Assembly (NCBI RefSeq): GCF_007655135.1
Contig: NC_045130.1
Coordinates: 11,842,001 to 11,906,000 of the forward strand
Source: Punica granatum
Lineage: Eukaryota > Streptophyta > Magnoliopsida > Myrtales > Lythraceae
DNA: 64,000 bases
Direction: 5' to 3'
The notes below the pieces were generated by a model. That model was not told the DNA's origin, made no database searches, and was given only the letters and a program-made list of their open reading frames with translations. Numbering within the stretch: position 1 is the stretch's first letter; every line of letters starts with the position of its first letter. This document shows, piece by piece, positions 25,097 to 37,395 of this stretch. A program made the position numbers and the translations under genes.

Positions 25097-26530
25097 TATA
25101 TAGATTAGGTACGGGCAATTTCGGAAGACGAAAGTGAAATGGAGCTTTCAAGCTTTAAAATATTAGGAAGGAGGAGAGAAGTGAAAATAAAAATTTCACA
25201 TGCAACTCTTTTAATTGTGACAAATATTCCATTTTAACCTTAAGGGAAAAATATCTTTCAACCCTAAGACTAAATTCATTGGGGTGGAGATGCCGTCCGG
25301 CCGAGGCGTCTCTCAAATGAGAGATGCAAGGAAAAGCTGTTTTTGCCCCCACCCTTTCCCTTATTTTATTTTATTTTAAAAAGAATCTTGAAAAATGGGT
25401 CATTGGCTTTTTTTTTATTTAATATGTACATGGACCCATAAAGTGATTAAAAAATAAAGACGATTGTCGGGACAATGAGTTTATTCTTTTATTGAATGTA
25501 TTTTTAAATGATATGATGATTATGTGGTTAAGATGTGCCACTTTAGAGACTTAAATTAAAGACAATAAATGAATATAGTCTCAAGTATCAATTTGGGGCA
25601 CTTTTGCCTCCTGAAGTATTTTGTGCACATTTTTTACTACCGAGGAAGGCCCAATGAAAATGTCCCTCCTATGGTTACTTATGTAGTTAAAATTGACAAA
25701 AATAGCATGTCCAATGCACATGATTAGAAAAAAAATTAATAAAAAATAAAATCGAATTAAAAATAAAATCTTATTTGCAAATGAATTGATTTCCAAGGAA
25801 TAAAAATATTAAAAAAGAAAATTGATTGTGGAGGCTTTGAAAGTGCAACCACATGAGGGCCATTCCCAACTCAGCACCAGTCACAAACCTCAATTGGAGG
25901 ACCCCACGTGAACTGGCGCACCATACCACGGCAGAGCTTTTTTTTAATTAAAAAAATCTAATATTTGAAAATTTCAATAGACTTTGACCGATTGATTCGA
26001 GACGGACCCGCCCTTCGAAAAATAAAATTTTCGCAATTATGAGTTGCTAATCTTGAAGCTTTTTTTCATTTTTCTGTTTTCCTTTTTCCTGTGATACTTC
26101 ATCTTATTGCTCTCCACAATAAAAAAAATTATGTTTTTTCCTACAATAATCTCAATTCATCACAATTCATGATTTTTCATTTTCGGTTACACTCAATTTA
26201 TGATTTTGAGACAGCCCTCGTAGTCATATGTAGCCATATAGGTGCAGTTTCTCACACGCTTACCTTTTCATTTCCTTATTACAATGGAAAAATAAAAGCA
26301 CATAGAGAACAACTTTCACCATATTTGTATGAATAATAAATTATGTTATTTTGATTAAATTTCAATTGTCAATTACTTGAGATAACATAGCTATCGCTTA
26401 TATTCTGAAATTTACAGTTAAATATCAAGTTTTATTTATTACTTTGTACATAGTGCAAGTACACCTAGAGTGATATTAAATCAAACTGTGCTATAAATGA
26501 AGTGAAAATCGTGCCATATGGTAGAATTTC
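25097..26530. other. AT-rich intergenic sequence
   Basis: No gene or bounded element is visible. Short open frames are AT-rich and unconvincing. Confidence 0.5.
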
Positions 26531-26537
26531 CCTCACG

Positions 26538-27862
26538 GGCTGTTTGGATTAATGTAAAGTTTGAATTTTCCCGGGAATCCTCCAACTTTACATCCTAAAA
26601 TACAATGTTTGTTAGGAAAGTGTTTGGCTTCACGGGTTTTCCTCTGTAAAAATAACGTGCGAGTCCAGGGAAAAACTTTCCCACCCTCACACATGGTATT
26701 TTTCAATTACCAAATTGAACTCCACCATTGTAAAGTAAAAAATCTATGTTCTTTTCCAATATACTCCATTGCCTCATCTCACGTCTCATCTTTTACCACT
26801 CAAACCTTGCTTTCCCAATTACTCATCCATCTCCACATTTCTTCTATTCCTCCATTGCCCTCAGCTTGGTCGACAACTTCTCGTCTCTCACTCAATTCGT
26901 CATCAGGTATGTCTCCGACTTGCTTTCTTTTGAAAATTTGGCTCTTTGTTATGATTCTTGTTCTATTTCTTCTATTTGTAGGATTCGTTTCCTTTGATAC
27001 TCGATCTATTATCATTGTAATCCACTCATTATTAGCTTCAATTGTCATGATATTGTGCTATTTCTTGCCTCTATCATCATTTTGAAAGTCTTGTTTTGTA
27101 ATTCAACATTGATAATTGTTTGTAGGCTGTGATGTGAAATTTAAAAGAAAAAATTTTTAAGGGATTTGATTTGGGGTTAGTTGGACCATTGCCAAAATAT
27201 ATAGAATTCTAATATGAAAGTGTTAGCATTAGCAAAATTATGGAAAGGAATATTGATTAGTGATTTATTGTATTTTTCTTCCTAAATTCTTGTATGTGAT
27301 TCGTTTTTTGTGCTAATTAGGATATTTTTCTTCCTAATTTCATGTATGAGATTCGTTTTATTTCTGGTATAGAATCCGTTGACAGTCACCTGGTGCAGTA
27401 GATTGTATGGGTAATTATTTTATTCTTTGAAAATGGTCACTAAGTAAGAGTTCCCTCCGTGCCTCGAGCCGTTCGTTTCTGTCTAAGTTCGTCTTCTTTA
27501 TCCCCATCCTCTGAGTTGTTCGAAGTTCTTCACCAATCCCATCACCAAATTCGGTTCCGCTTCGTGTCAGATCCATTCTCATTGGGTATCAGCATCACCA
27601 ACATATTACATTTAATTTGTCTTTTGTTAGCAAGCAGAGATATTATTGTAAATTGGCATTCCTTTCCCTTCAATTTGTTTACCAAACACCAAAATATTAT
27701 ATTGCCGTTCATATTTCCAGTAATCTAATATACTTGCTAAACACAACAATCTTCAAATACGACCTATATTCCAAGTAAAATTCTAAACGGGTCAATTTTT
27801 CTAATAATCTTGACGTTCTCAGTAATCTAACAATCGGCGAACCAAATGGTTCCTTATATTCT
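26538..27862. mobile_element. Possible ~1.3 kb DNA transposon remnant
   Basis: The left edge GGGCTGTTTGGATTAATG and right edge GGCGAACCAAATGGTTCC carry short inverted GTTTGG/CCAAA(T) ends. The interior has a 174-codon frame (26561-27085) with hydrophobic stretches and no known domain. The PIF/Harbinger-like look is a guess. The interval could instead hold a decayed gene 5' region. Confidence 0.25.
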
Positions 27863-28212
27863 TTTTTATGGGATTGTATCCCCAACTTATTACTTGATCA
27901 AGACTATTAACTAAGGTGTGAAAAAAAAGTGATAACCAAACTGTCCCGATAATCGTCCCTTCCATTATCAAAAAATAACTGAATTTTTGGTTTCAGAAAA
28001 ATTCGGTTTCTAGATTTTCAGTTAATTCGGTTTCAGGACGGTTATTGTTTTCAAATTCCAAAAATTACGATCAATCATGGGTCCCGTTCTAAATATATAT
28101 AATATATAATTTGCTGTGTACATAAGTGCGGCAAAAAATGTGCACTCCAGTAAGGCAGAAACTCTAATCTCCGGCACTTTCCCTTTTTTAAATAAAAAAT
28201 TGAAAGAAATTT

Positions 28213-28456
28213 AGGGACTGTTTGAATTTATAATTAAAGTTATTTTGATTTTAATTTTGATTATGAAAAATGACAGATGAGATGTGATTATAAATTTAAC
28301 TTGGGAAACGTGTGTTTTTATTGTGTAGTGTCTTGAGTTAAAGTTAAAGTTAAAGTTAAAATTTTTAAATTGAAAAATGTGTATTTTTAATGTGTAGTGT
28401 GTTGAATTAAAATTAAAGTTAAAATTAAAATAAAAAAACTCTGAATCCAAACATGA
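28213..28456. mobile_element. MITE of the GAGTTAAAGTTAAAG family, copy D
   Basis: Begins GGACTGTTTGAATTTATAAT and ends GAATCCAAACATG. It contains two tandem cores (GTGTAGTGTCTTGAG and GTGTAGTGTGTTGAA, each followed by TTAAAGTTAAA-type text), giving a longer copy. Confidence 0.65.
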
Positions 28457-29720
28457 CATTAGAATTACAAATATATAAACCCTAGTCCCTCTTCTTCTTC
28501 GTTCCTCTCGACTCCCTTCGACATAACTTGCCTCTCTTCTTGTCTGCTTTCTGAGAAATGAAGAAACTCATCGATCCAACCAAAAAAAAAATTGAAGAAA
28601 CTTGTTGGGCACCAAGTAGCACCAAGAAGCAAGAAGTCTCATTGCCAATTTGAGACAATTCAATTAATTGAACCGAAAAATAATTTATTTTCAGAATAAT
28701 TTTATAATTTTAATATGGTTTCGAGATTAGCTTCGATTAGAAAAATCTTATTCTCGAAAATTTGAAATGATTACAATTAGCGCTGATAATGGAAACGTCC
28801 CGTCTCGTGCCCACCCCGATTATTAACCAACTTTGCTTCACATACAGAACAACATCAACGAAAAGATCTCGTTTCTGGAGACATCCAAAATCTGAAGTTG
28901 GACTATGAGGATTAGACGCACTCACTTTCTATGGGGCCCAAATTTCATCCCTCGTCCATGCGGGCATCCATCCACGTGGCCTCTCCGTTAATTTAGTATC
29001 CAACAAGGCGATCCTCAGGACCTCAATCCTCATCATTCCACTCACCGACAAAATCTTGGTACATCGCATAACATCTCATAGTTACCGTTTAGTTTCACCT
29101 ATTTACCCCCATCAAATTTTTGCCAAATTATTATTACTTATAAGTTTATTCGGCCCATATATTGGACGAATTTCGTAAAAAAAAATATTGAAAAAATTTA
29201 AATATATAAACAATCATTAGTTAGAATTTATAATTTATTAGCATGTAAAAAGTTATATAGTAAATTTAAACTTATAATAGAAAAATATATATTGAATATA
29301 TATTAAATATTAAAAGTTCTTAAATAAGGAATTCACGTAATATATACATAATTGCAATTATCAAATTAATTTAAAATTTAAATATTTTTAAATATATAAT
29401 CGTTAATTTTATTTAATAAAAGAATACGAACTTTAGAGTCTACTAAAATTTTTAAATTTCATTATTTACATGTGCACTTTTATTCTAATTGATATCTTAG
29501 ATATTGAGTTTTAAAAATTTGAACATTTTTAAATAAAATGACCCAATCAATTGAATAAGGATTTTGCTTAATTAAGCTTTTATAACATTAGCTATAATGC
29601 TTAAATAATTCAAAATTTATTTTAAATTTATATAAATATAAATTATTATTTATCATTTTAAAACGATAAATATATTTATTTGACATGGTGATAAGTGATG
29701 AAAATTATTTTTATACTATA
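28457..29720. other. AT-rich intergenic sequence
   Basis: Very AT-rich with no convincing gene. A short frame at 28737-28925 has no recognisable domain. Confidence 0.5.
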
Positions 29721-30340
29721 TATAGTATATTAGATTTTGCAATTCGTATCGTATCGTGTTTAAACGTGTCGTGTCTAAATAGTCTCTTGTCACAGAAGTC
29801 TAAACCCAGATAAAACACGATTATTATATGTGTCAGATTTCATAAACACGAACATGATCCATTTACATCTATGTTAACACGATTAACTTGCTTAACCTGT
29901 ATAATTAAACGTGTCTAATTGTGTACAATGTATATACCCACACGATTAAACATGACAAATACGATAAACAAGACTACATTCAAAGTAAATTAAGCATAAC
30001 AAAAAACATCCAGAATCCATTATCCGATGAAAATATTACATCATACTTGGGGTAAGCTATTCATAAGCCATCATTAACTAAATATTCTCCAAACACAACT
30101 CAGACAAGTTCATAACTTACATGACTTCAAAATTCAAATTAACATGAAACACGCTTACTCATACGTCTCTAATCATGTCTATACAGGTTACGAAAGTTTA
30201 ATCCGTTAAGACACAATTATTTAAACTGGTTAGGTAATTCGACCCGTTTAGACCAAAAATCTATTTAAGCAAAACCAAACCTGTTTAATTTTGCATGTTA
30301 TCGTGTCGTGTCCGAAATTACCAGGCATATAGTATATTAA
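29721..30340. repeat. CGTGTCGTGT-type dispersed repeat
   Basis: The interval is bounded by TCGTATCGTGTTTAAACGTG-type text and ATCGTGTCGTGTCCGAAATT, with many internal ACACGA and CGTGT words. This is a common look for an old plant interspersed repeat, but I cannot assign a class. Confidence 0.4.
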
Positions 30341-30430
30341 CATATAAATTAATCAAGATTTTACTACTTTATTCTTATATTATTTTAACATTTTTATTTT
30401 CATTCTTATTCAATGCATTAACTACAACAT

Positions 30431-30455
30431 TATATATATATATATATATATATAT
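30431..30455. repeat. (TA)n microsatellite
   Basis: An uninterrupted TA dinucleotide run directly beside the left end of the foldback element. Confidence 0.9.
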
Positions 30456-30458
30456 GTT

Positions 30459-31734
30459 AGAGTAAATTGACAAATTGATTCTTTAAAAAATTATCAAATC
30501 TGAACTCAAGAAATTTTTTACATCAAATTAAACCTTGAGAGATTAAGTATATATCAAATTCGACCTCAAAATTTTTTTTACATCAAATTGAACTTTGAGA
30601 GATTAAATATATATCAAATCTAACGTCAAAATTTTTTTTTACATCAAATTGAACATTGAGAGATTAAGTGTACATCAAATCCGACATTTTCATCAGAATA
30701 CCATCAAAAAATGTATTGAAAAATCTGATTTGGCATTTAACAGCTGATGTGGCATTGTTTTATTGTTTTCTTCCATTTTTTTTTCTTATTTCCCATTTAC
30801 ATCTGGCTTAAAAAAGTATTTCCTACAGTTTCTTCACTTTTCAGTCAGAGGCAGGAAAAATTTTCTCCTCTCTGCGTGTCCTCCTCAATCGCCGGTGCTT
30901 TCGACGTAGACTCGCCAATTGCTGCCGCCGTAATCACTCCGTCACTCTCTATCTCCTTGCCTCTAGCTCTCTATGCTTTGCCCTGCCTTACTATATCGTG
31001 TGTCCCTACAAACATAGAGAGTTAGAGGTGCAACGAAAAGGCGTGTAGGGACACACGATACAGTCAGGCTGGGCAAGTATAGAGAGTTAGAGTCAAGGAG
31101 AGAAAGGGTGACTGAGAGATTACGGCGATAGCAATTGGCGAGTATACGCCGAGAACACTAGCGATTGAGGAGGACGCGCCGAGATGAGGAAGTTTTTCTC
31201 ACCTTCGACTAAAAAGTGAGAGAACTGTAGGAAATATTTTTTTTAAGTCAAATAAAAATGAGAAATAAGAAAAAAATGGAAGAAAACAATCAAATAATAT
31301 CACATCAGCTATTAAATGTCATTTTTTCATCCATTTTTTGACAGCATTCTAACGGAAAGTCAAATTTAATGTACACTTAATCTCTCAATGATCAATTTAA
31401 TATACACTTAATCTCTGAAGGTTTAATTTGATATAAAAAAATGAAAAAAAACAATCAAATAATACCACATCAACTATTAAATGTCATATCATATTTTTCC
31501 ATCTATTTTTTTACAGCATTCTAACGAAAGGTCAAATTTAATGTACACTCAATCTCTCAATGTTCAATTTAATATGCACTTAATCTCTCGAGATTTAATT
31601 TGATATAAAAAAAATTTTGAAATCGAATTTGATGTTACACTTAATATTTTACGGTTCAATTGGATATAAAAATTTCTTGAGATCAAATTTAACGTCACAT
31701 GCATATGTGAAGGACCAATTTGTCAAATTACTCT
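30459..31734. mobile_element. Foldback element, ~1.28 kb, near-palindromic
   Basis: The two halves are inverted copies meeting near 31015-31045. The left end AGAGTAAATTGACAAATTGA pairs with the inverted right end AGAGTAATTTGACAAATTGG. Inner landmarks also pair: CGATTGAGGAGGA with TCCTCAATCG, GCGTGTAGGGACACACGATA with TATCGTGTGTCCCTAC. The right arm carries a ~165-bp tandem duplication (about 31275-31440 and 31441-31605) absent from the left arm. No transposase and no clear target duplication. A transcript would form a long hairpin. A smaller related element lies at 33.70-34.04 kb. Confidence 0.8.
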
Positions 31735-32067
31735 TTGAATTATTATCTATTTCATCTATTTATAACATGAGTTAAGATGTCAGTTCAATAACTGTATTCG
31801 CCCAGAAAAAAAAAATTCGATAAACAAAAAAATTTATAAATTCAATACAAAAATTAAGAAAGGCACCGACAACAGTCGCATACTCCAAAAGGGGTGGTGG
31901 CCATAAATAATACGCAGCTCGAACCACAATATATGAATTAAATAAATAAAACGAAATAAAAATTAGAATCTCTCTCCAACAAAAACAAAAATCAAGATAC
32001 AAAATGAGATAATTAATGACAATAATAATTAATTAAGGCAAGAAAAATCTCGTGGTAAAATTACCAT
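31735..32067. other. 3' flank of the FLA gene
   Basis: AT-rich sequence beyond the FLA stop codon, presumably including the 3' UTR. No other feature seen. Confidence 0.5.
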
Positions 32068-33336
32068 TCAGGACAAGAAAAGAGAGGAAATAACAGTGGC
32101 AGACACTGTGAGAAGAAGCACTGCGAGCATTGCAGGTGCCTTCACGTGAACCGCGGCGTTATCCGAGGTGCTGTTCTCCGACTTCGCCGCGGGTGCGCCG
32201 GCGGGCGATCCCTCCGGCGTGTCCATTGGCGGTGCAGGAGGCGAGGCTGCCAGCGGCGAGGAAGCCTCCACTGCTGGGCCTGGAGCCGAGGCGACCGGCG
32301 CCGGGGATGGCGCGCTGACGGGCTCGGGCGCTGGCGCAGATGATGGCGAGTTCCCGAACAGCTCGGTCGGGAGGAGGACGTTGTCTACGGCGAAGATGGC
32401 GAACGGCGTGGAGTCGATGATGGTGCTCGCCACCCTGGAGGAGCCAACCCCGGTGTCGAGTGTCACCGAGTCGCCGGCGGTCTTCACAGTGAAGTCATAC
32501 TTGGCGGCTCCATTAGTCGCGAGAGTGCTGATCGGGTCCTTGCTGCTCTTCAGGGAGCCAATCGGAGTGTACGAGGGAACGGCGTGGTACTGTAGGAGGG
32601 AGACGAGCTCGGCATTGGTGAGCTTGCCGAGATCCGGCACGCCCTTGGCCTTGAACGCCTCGTCATTGGGGGCGAAAACCGTCAGGCCTTTGTCAATGGC
32701 CGACTCATACGTCTTGATGACGCCGCTGGAGATGAGCAGGCTCGCGAACGTCTTGCAGCCGGCCTTCTCGAGGAGGGCGGTGATGTTGGAGCCCGAGGCA
32801 GTCGGGGCCGGGGCGTTCACGATCTGCGGCACGACGATGGGGGCACTGATCTGGATGATGGAGATGTTGTACGGGATCTGCTTCACTGACTTGGTATAAG
32901 TGGAGTCGAGCTTGGAGCCGGGGGCGGCGGGGCCAAACCCGACCTTGCCTCCCTGCAGGACGGTAATGTTGACGAAGCCGATGTTGCCGGGGGCATTGCC
33001 GGTGGTCTGGTAGAGGGTGGTGGAGAGGGTGGAACCGTCGGGGATCTGGTGGAGCTTCTGGGGGTCGAAGTAGTCGAGGACGACGTGGATCTCGAGCTCA
33101 TTCTTGATGACTGAGAGGGGCTTCTTGCCAGCGAGCGCCGACATGGCGGCGTTGTCGAGGGCGAGGACGGTGAGGGTCTGGCGGCTGTTGATCTCGTCGG
33201 CGAGCTTCGTCTGGCTGAGGTAGGAGTTGAAGAGGGAGTACTCGGGGAAGCCATCGAGTATGTCGGTAATGTTGTGGGCCGAAATAGCGGTGGCCAGGAG
33301 GGCGAAGGTGACGGCGACGAGGTGAGCCGAGGCCAT
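32068..33336 (-). CDS. FLA8: Fasciclin-like arabinogalactan protein, FLA8/FLA10 type
   Basis: A single uninterrupted exon of 422 residues, the length of Arabidopsis FLA8/FLA10. Residues 1-20 are a signal peptide with a likely cut before HNIT. Two fasciclin (FAS1) domains lie at about 21-170 and 183-330, with the H1 blocks [10 protein letters not shown] (56-65) and [11 protein letters not shown] (218-228) and the YH/FxxxxVLLP closing motif near 313-323. A Pro/Ala/Ser-rich arabinogalactan glycomodule lies at 332-385 ([14 protein letters not shown]). The hydrophobic tail 399-422 is a GPI-anchor signal. N-glycosylation sequons are at N22, N123, N157, N184 and N388. Such proteins sit at the plasma membrane and cell wall; FLA8/FLA10 type is by sequence resemblance, and I cannot separate the two. 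The locus is clearly more GC-rich than its surroundings. Confidence 0.95.
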   Translation of the reverse strand: MASAHLVAVTFALLATAISAHNITDILDGFPEYSLFNSYLSQTKLADEINSRQTLTVLALDNAAMSALAGKKPLSVIKNELEIHVVLDYFDPQKLHQIPDGSTLSTTLYQTTGNAPGNIGFVNITVLQGGKVGFGPAAPGSKLDSTYTKSVKQIPYNISIIQISAPIVVPQIVNAPAPTASGSNITALLEKAGCKTFASLLISSGVIKTYESAIDKGLTVFAPNDEAFKAKGVPDLGKLTNAELVSLLQYHAVPSYTPIGSLKSSKDPISTLATNGAAKYDFTVKTAGDSVTLDTGVGSSRVASTIIDSTPFAIFAVDNVLLPTELFGNSPSSAPAPEPVSAPSPAPVASAPGPAVEASSPLAASPPAPPMDTPEGSPAGAPAAKSENSTSDNAAVHVKAPAMLAVLLLTVSATVISSLFLS

Positions 33337-33698
33337 TGTCGGGCGTTAATGGAGGCTGAGAAGGAAGCAGAGCTGAAAGAAGAAGACAGTGAAGTGATGC
33401 TCAAGACCGTGAGTGGGGGAGTTATTAAGGGAAAGAAGGAGAAGGGTACGTACGAGGGCTTAACCTATCCATGGTTAGGTTAAGAACGTTAACTATGGTC
33501 AAGGATGATGGGTCGGTCCCACGTGAGGTGGCATCGAAGGCTGTGGCCTAGTGGTGTTTTGGTTTGGGACACAGCTGGAAATGAAAAGACTTTGGTTCGT
33601 TTTGGTACGTACGTATAAATGGCTTCTTCATCATCTCCATCTTCCACCATTCAATTCGCCATTGATGCCAAGCTTCTTTATTATTGTTTTTTTAGCAA
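33337..33698 (-). promoter_or_regulatory. 5' leader and promoter region of the FLA gene
   Basis: The GA-rich (plus strand) sequence just upstream of the start, CT-rich in the gene's direction, fits a 5' UTR. A plus-strand TATAAAT at about 33615 points away from the gene. No confident TATA box on the minus strand was fixed. Confidence 0.3.
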
Positions 33699-34042
33699 AC
33701 TAATAATTTACCTCTCGAGATATTGATATTATATCAAATTTTATTTCAAAAACTTTTTTACATCAATTTTAATTTTAATCTATTTAATGTATATCATATT
33801 GTTCATTCCGTCCGTCTGTCGTGAAAAACTCGATAGAATCTTTTGATGGAAAAGGATAATATAATGTACATTTAATAAGTCAAAATCAAAATTGATATAA
33901 AAATATAAAAAATAATGTCACTAAATGTTTGAATGAGTCATGTGATGTATGCTTAATCTATTTATATCCGATTTAATATAAAAAAAATTTTGAGATCTGA
34001 TTTGATATTACGTCAATATTCATGGGCAAATTGTTAATTTAG
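33699..34042. mobile_element. Smaller relative of the 30.5 kb foldback element
   Basis: Left ACTAATAATTTACC and inverted right ACTAAATTAACAATTTGCCC are similar. The interior repeats the TTTAATATAAAAAAAATTTTGAGATC-type text of the large foldback element in both orientations. About 340 bp. No clear target duplication. Confidence 0.5.
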
Positions 34043-34880
34043 TGGTTGTTTTTATGTTGACTGATGCTCCCCCAGCGTGTACTTGTCTGCTTTCTCCCTT
34101 TTGCCCTTTTCTTCGTCTCATCCTCCCGTTTCTGTCTGTCTTCTTTTACCCGAGCTGCAATCATGCTACTTTCGTTTCTGTCTTGTTAATTGGTGCACCC
34201 CTGCCTCATTAATGATTGAAAGTTATATATTAGGTGGTTTAGAACATTCCAAGAATTTCGACGAGCTCAATCACAGATCGAGTTGGGGGCACAATTTAAT
34301 CATTCACGAACTGTTCTGATAATCGGGGTTGCATTCTCAATCTAACGGGTCGTTCGATGATCCGGTATTCTAGAGTGTTGTTACATCAAGATGTAATTGG
34401 CAGAGCCGTTGGGCCAAGTTATGTATTGATTGACATTGGAGAGAGGAAATTTGTTCTCCCAAGTAGTCATGAGATCATATGATATGATACGGGTGCAAAA
34501 GATGAGATGCATGCAGGGAATGGAATGGCCACTGCTCAGTCAGTCACAGTGTGCACTTTCGAATAATTTTGGCTTTGGGTAAAGCAAGCAAGTTGACCAT
34601 ATTGACATGATTAACGATTTCGGCTTTATTATGGTAACGGTCGGTTTTATCCTGTGGTTATAACGGTCGGTAACTCTAAAACTGGGACCATTAGCTTAAG
34701 GTAGGTCAGTGGGTTTGGTGGGTCAGTGTCGCTTCAAAACGGAATCGCGCACGTATATTCTTTGGATTTTCTATTGAGACGCGGTGCTTTTTGTTTTTAC
34801 TTTCCCATATCTATATCCATATATTCATATGCTATTACATGTATAATACTGGCTACCGGACCTGTATCTGTTTACATTTG
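34043..34880. other. Intergenic sequence, no supported gene
   Basis: A short plus-strand frame (34077-34319) has no recognisable domain. Nothing else is supported. Confidence 0.45.
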
Positions 34881-35222
34881 GTAATTGGGTGGATGTCAAC
34901 TCCATTCCATTTCAAATATAAATATATATATTTAAATAAAATTATAATGAAGGTTAAAAAAAATATGTGAGGAAATTTATTATTAAATAGGAGGAAATAA
35001 AAAAAAGTAATGATTATATTATTAAATTTATAGAAGAATTGAGTGAATGAGAATTTATTATTAAAAAATTAATTGTATAATGATAGAAAAAAATATATGT
35101 GAGAATATATTATTAAATAAGAGAAAATGATAAAATAGTAATAATTATGTTATTGAATCTCAAGAAAAAAATGAAGTGGAGTGGAATTGAAATGGGTTTA
35201 ACTCCGTTCCTGAACAAAACAA
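34881..35222. mobile_element. AT-rich MITE-like element
   Basis: The left end GTCAACTCCATTCCATTTCA and the inverted right end (from TGAAATGGGTTTAACTCC) form an imperfect terminal inverted repeat around an AT-rich interior with direct repeats of TTATTATTAAATA-type text. Confidence 0.45.
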
Positions 35223-36014
35223 AGCTTGCATTACATCCGGTGTTGTATAATTGTTTTTGGATATACTTGAAGGTGTAAATTTATCATAAATAAAGCTATT
35301 AAGTATTAAGTAATATTTTAACTATTTCTTATACTTTTAAAAAATTTTAGTTTTGAAAATATAAATTCACAAAAGAGACCCCGTTGGCCTAATATAAGAA
35401 ATAAAAATCTTAATAGTTATTAATAGAGTACGAATAATTACACTAAGTGTGTGTGATAACTCAAAATTTAAGTACTAAAATTAAAATTTTGGCACTTAAT
35501 TAAGTTGAACTTGTTTGATAACAAAAAAAAATTATTTAACTTAATAATTCAGTAAAAAAGTGCTTAATCATTAAGTAGGTGTGAATTGTTTCGTTTGGGG
35601 ATGTGGTGGTGTCGTCCCCCAGCATCCTCGAACACAGAGGATGTCGACAGCCTCCTCTATGGCCATGATGGTCGAGATTGAAGCCACCACTGTCCCGATT
35701 TCCTCTGCATAACAGACGGATTTATGCACGGACAACTCTTTCTTTTGGAAAAAGGAATTTTCCATCCATAAATCTGTCTATACGGTACAAATAGAAAAAA
35801 GAGACGAAAAATTTTGTCACTTGGGGATGAAAGATTTTAACTATAATTACATAAGAGATGGATTGTAAGACGTTGAAGTAAACCCGTTCATTTATTTTGA
35901 GATGTCGAGTTCCTTCTCTATAAAATGAGAAAAATGAGAAAAAGAAATCGATGATAATTTCGCAAAATCACCAACGTATTAAAATTAAACCATGATAGTC
36001 TCTTCAATCATAGT
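35223..36014. other. Intergenic sequence, no supported gene
   Basis: A small GC-richer patch at 35570-35770 is open on the minus strand for 64 codons without any known domain. The rest is AT-rich. Confidence 0.4.
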
Positions 36015-36242
36015 AAAATCTACATCAATCCATACATCAACCCACAAGCATCTCAAAAACCTACATCACTTCACAAAGTCACAATCTAGCAAAATCTACA
36101 TCAGTCCACACATCAACCCATAACCATCTCAAAAACCTACATCACTTCACAAAGTTACAATCTAGCAAAATCTACATTAGTCCACACATCAACCCATAAC
36201 CATATAAAAAACCTACATCACTTCACAAAATCACAATCATCA
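36015..36242. repeat. 76-bp tandem repeat, three units
   Basis: Units start at 36015, 36091 and 36167 and share TCTACATCAGTCCACACATC, AACCCATAACCATCTCAAAA and CCTACATCACTTCACAAAG. Units 1 and 2 differ by only a few bases; unit 3 is slightly more diverged. It lies just downstream of the minus-strand frame at 36338-36733. Confidence 0.9.
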
Positions 36243-36300
36243 CAAAACAAACTGTCAAAGATTCATGGATTCATAATAAGCTAACGAAACATTACTACTA

Positions 36301-36733
36301 ATCCTCATAATCGGCATCATCGGCTTTATCATCGTCCTCATCTTCCTCGTATTCCTCGTCTTCCATGGGTCTGGGAATAATCTGCGAGAATATGCTCAAA
36401 AAAATCATCACCCTTCTTCCTCTTCTTCTTCTTAACCAGCTGCCCCATTATAGCAGCGAAACCATCGTTCATCTTGTCTTCCATGGATTTGAACCTTTTT
36501 AAAATCCCCTTATCGTGTTTCTTCAGCTCCTTCCCCAACTTCTTGTCCATTTTACTTTCCAGTTGGGCGAGCAATTCTTGCACCTTACTCAGTACCTCGC
36601 CCTTGAACTTGGAATTATGCTGCTCTAAGTGCGCTCTTATATTGGCCTCCAATAGAGAGACTTGTGTCTTCACCCGGTCTGGGTCCTCCTCCATTGCACG
36701 CGAAGAGCTGGGAATATTATTAAAGTGCTTCAA
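36301..36733 (-). CDS. Lysine-rich coiled-coil protein, probably a retrotransposon accessory ORF
   Basis: An open frame of 131 codons (36733-36338) with strong heptads (EANIRAHLEQ, KVQELLAQLESKMDKK), then a basic KKKKRKK run. After the basic run another frame continues as an acidic tail (MEDEEYEEDEDDDKADDADY, then ED and a stop at about 36301), so a frameshift or small intron may separate the two parts. It lies antisense to, and directly upstream of, an LTR-like sequence at 36.76-37.39 kb. Extra antisense ORFs next to the 3' LTR are known from some plant Ty3/Gypsy elements; the link here is inference. No domain is recognised. Confidence 0.4.
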
Positions 36734-36749
36734 CCAGTATACTCGTCCC

Positions 36750-37395
36750 TTCTTGTCTGGGAGCCCTACGAGGCCATGGAGCGACTATTCTTGGGAATAC
36801 CCCAAGTTCGAACCCAAATGGCCTCGAAGGCACCGGGGTAGGACCCATGGACGGGCGCCTCTTTGGCTCAATGGCATCGAGGGCCCAAAGGCTCAAGCAT
36901 CAATGCTCGAGGGCCACAAAAGCTTGATCCCCTCGGAGGTGAGATGGCCTCGAAGGGAAGGGTCTTGAAGGCTCAAGGGCCTCGTTGGCCCGAAGGCCTC
37001 GAAGGCTCCATGGCCTCGATGGCCCCAACCCCTAACCGAGTCAATTAGTTCAGCCCTCATACCAAAACATTAACCCAAGCGCGGTGTGTTTCCCGAACCA
37101 CCGAACATCGATGGGTCTCTGACATAAAAACATAGGCCTCGAGCCCTATAATGCCAGCGACGACTCATGCTCAGGGAAAAAGCCAGCGCAATGGCCCATT
37201 CTTGCCTCAAAATGATGCAAGCTAGACTCGTATAAATAGAGAATTCGCTCATTATTCAAGGTAAGTACACATTTCTAGGGAAAGATTCCTATAGAGTTGC
37301 CTTTATTCTCATTTGAGCGTCGAACGGGGTTTCCTTGGGATCAACCTTAGGCCCCCACTAAAGATTGTTTCTGTTGAATTAGGCGCTTGATTGAT
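36750..37395 (+). mobile_element. LTR-like sequence (probable Ty3/Gypsy LTR remnant)
   Basis: The left part is a dense array of GGCCTCGA, AAGGCC and GGCTC words. It is followed by TATAAATAGAGAATTCGCTC near 37229 and then TTGAGCGTCGAACGGGGTTT near 37314. A TATA box followed about 80-90 bases later by TTGAGCGTCG is typical of the promoter and U5 region of plant Gypsy LTRs. The precise ends and any partner LTR were not found. Confidence 0.5.

Noticed and set aside
26561..27085. A 174-codon plus-strand frame
   Set aside because: Hydrophobic and Ser-rich without a domain; it lies in a probable transposon remnant and lacks coding-like composition.
32168..32899. A 243-codon plus-strand frame and a 173-codon minus-strand frame overlapping the FLA gene
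   Set aside because: Both are frame shadows of the GC-rich FLA coding sequence, which has the recognised domains.
36015..36242. A CRISPR-like array of short repeats
   Set aside because: It is a direct 76-bp tandem repeat without unique spacers, in a plant genome.
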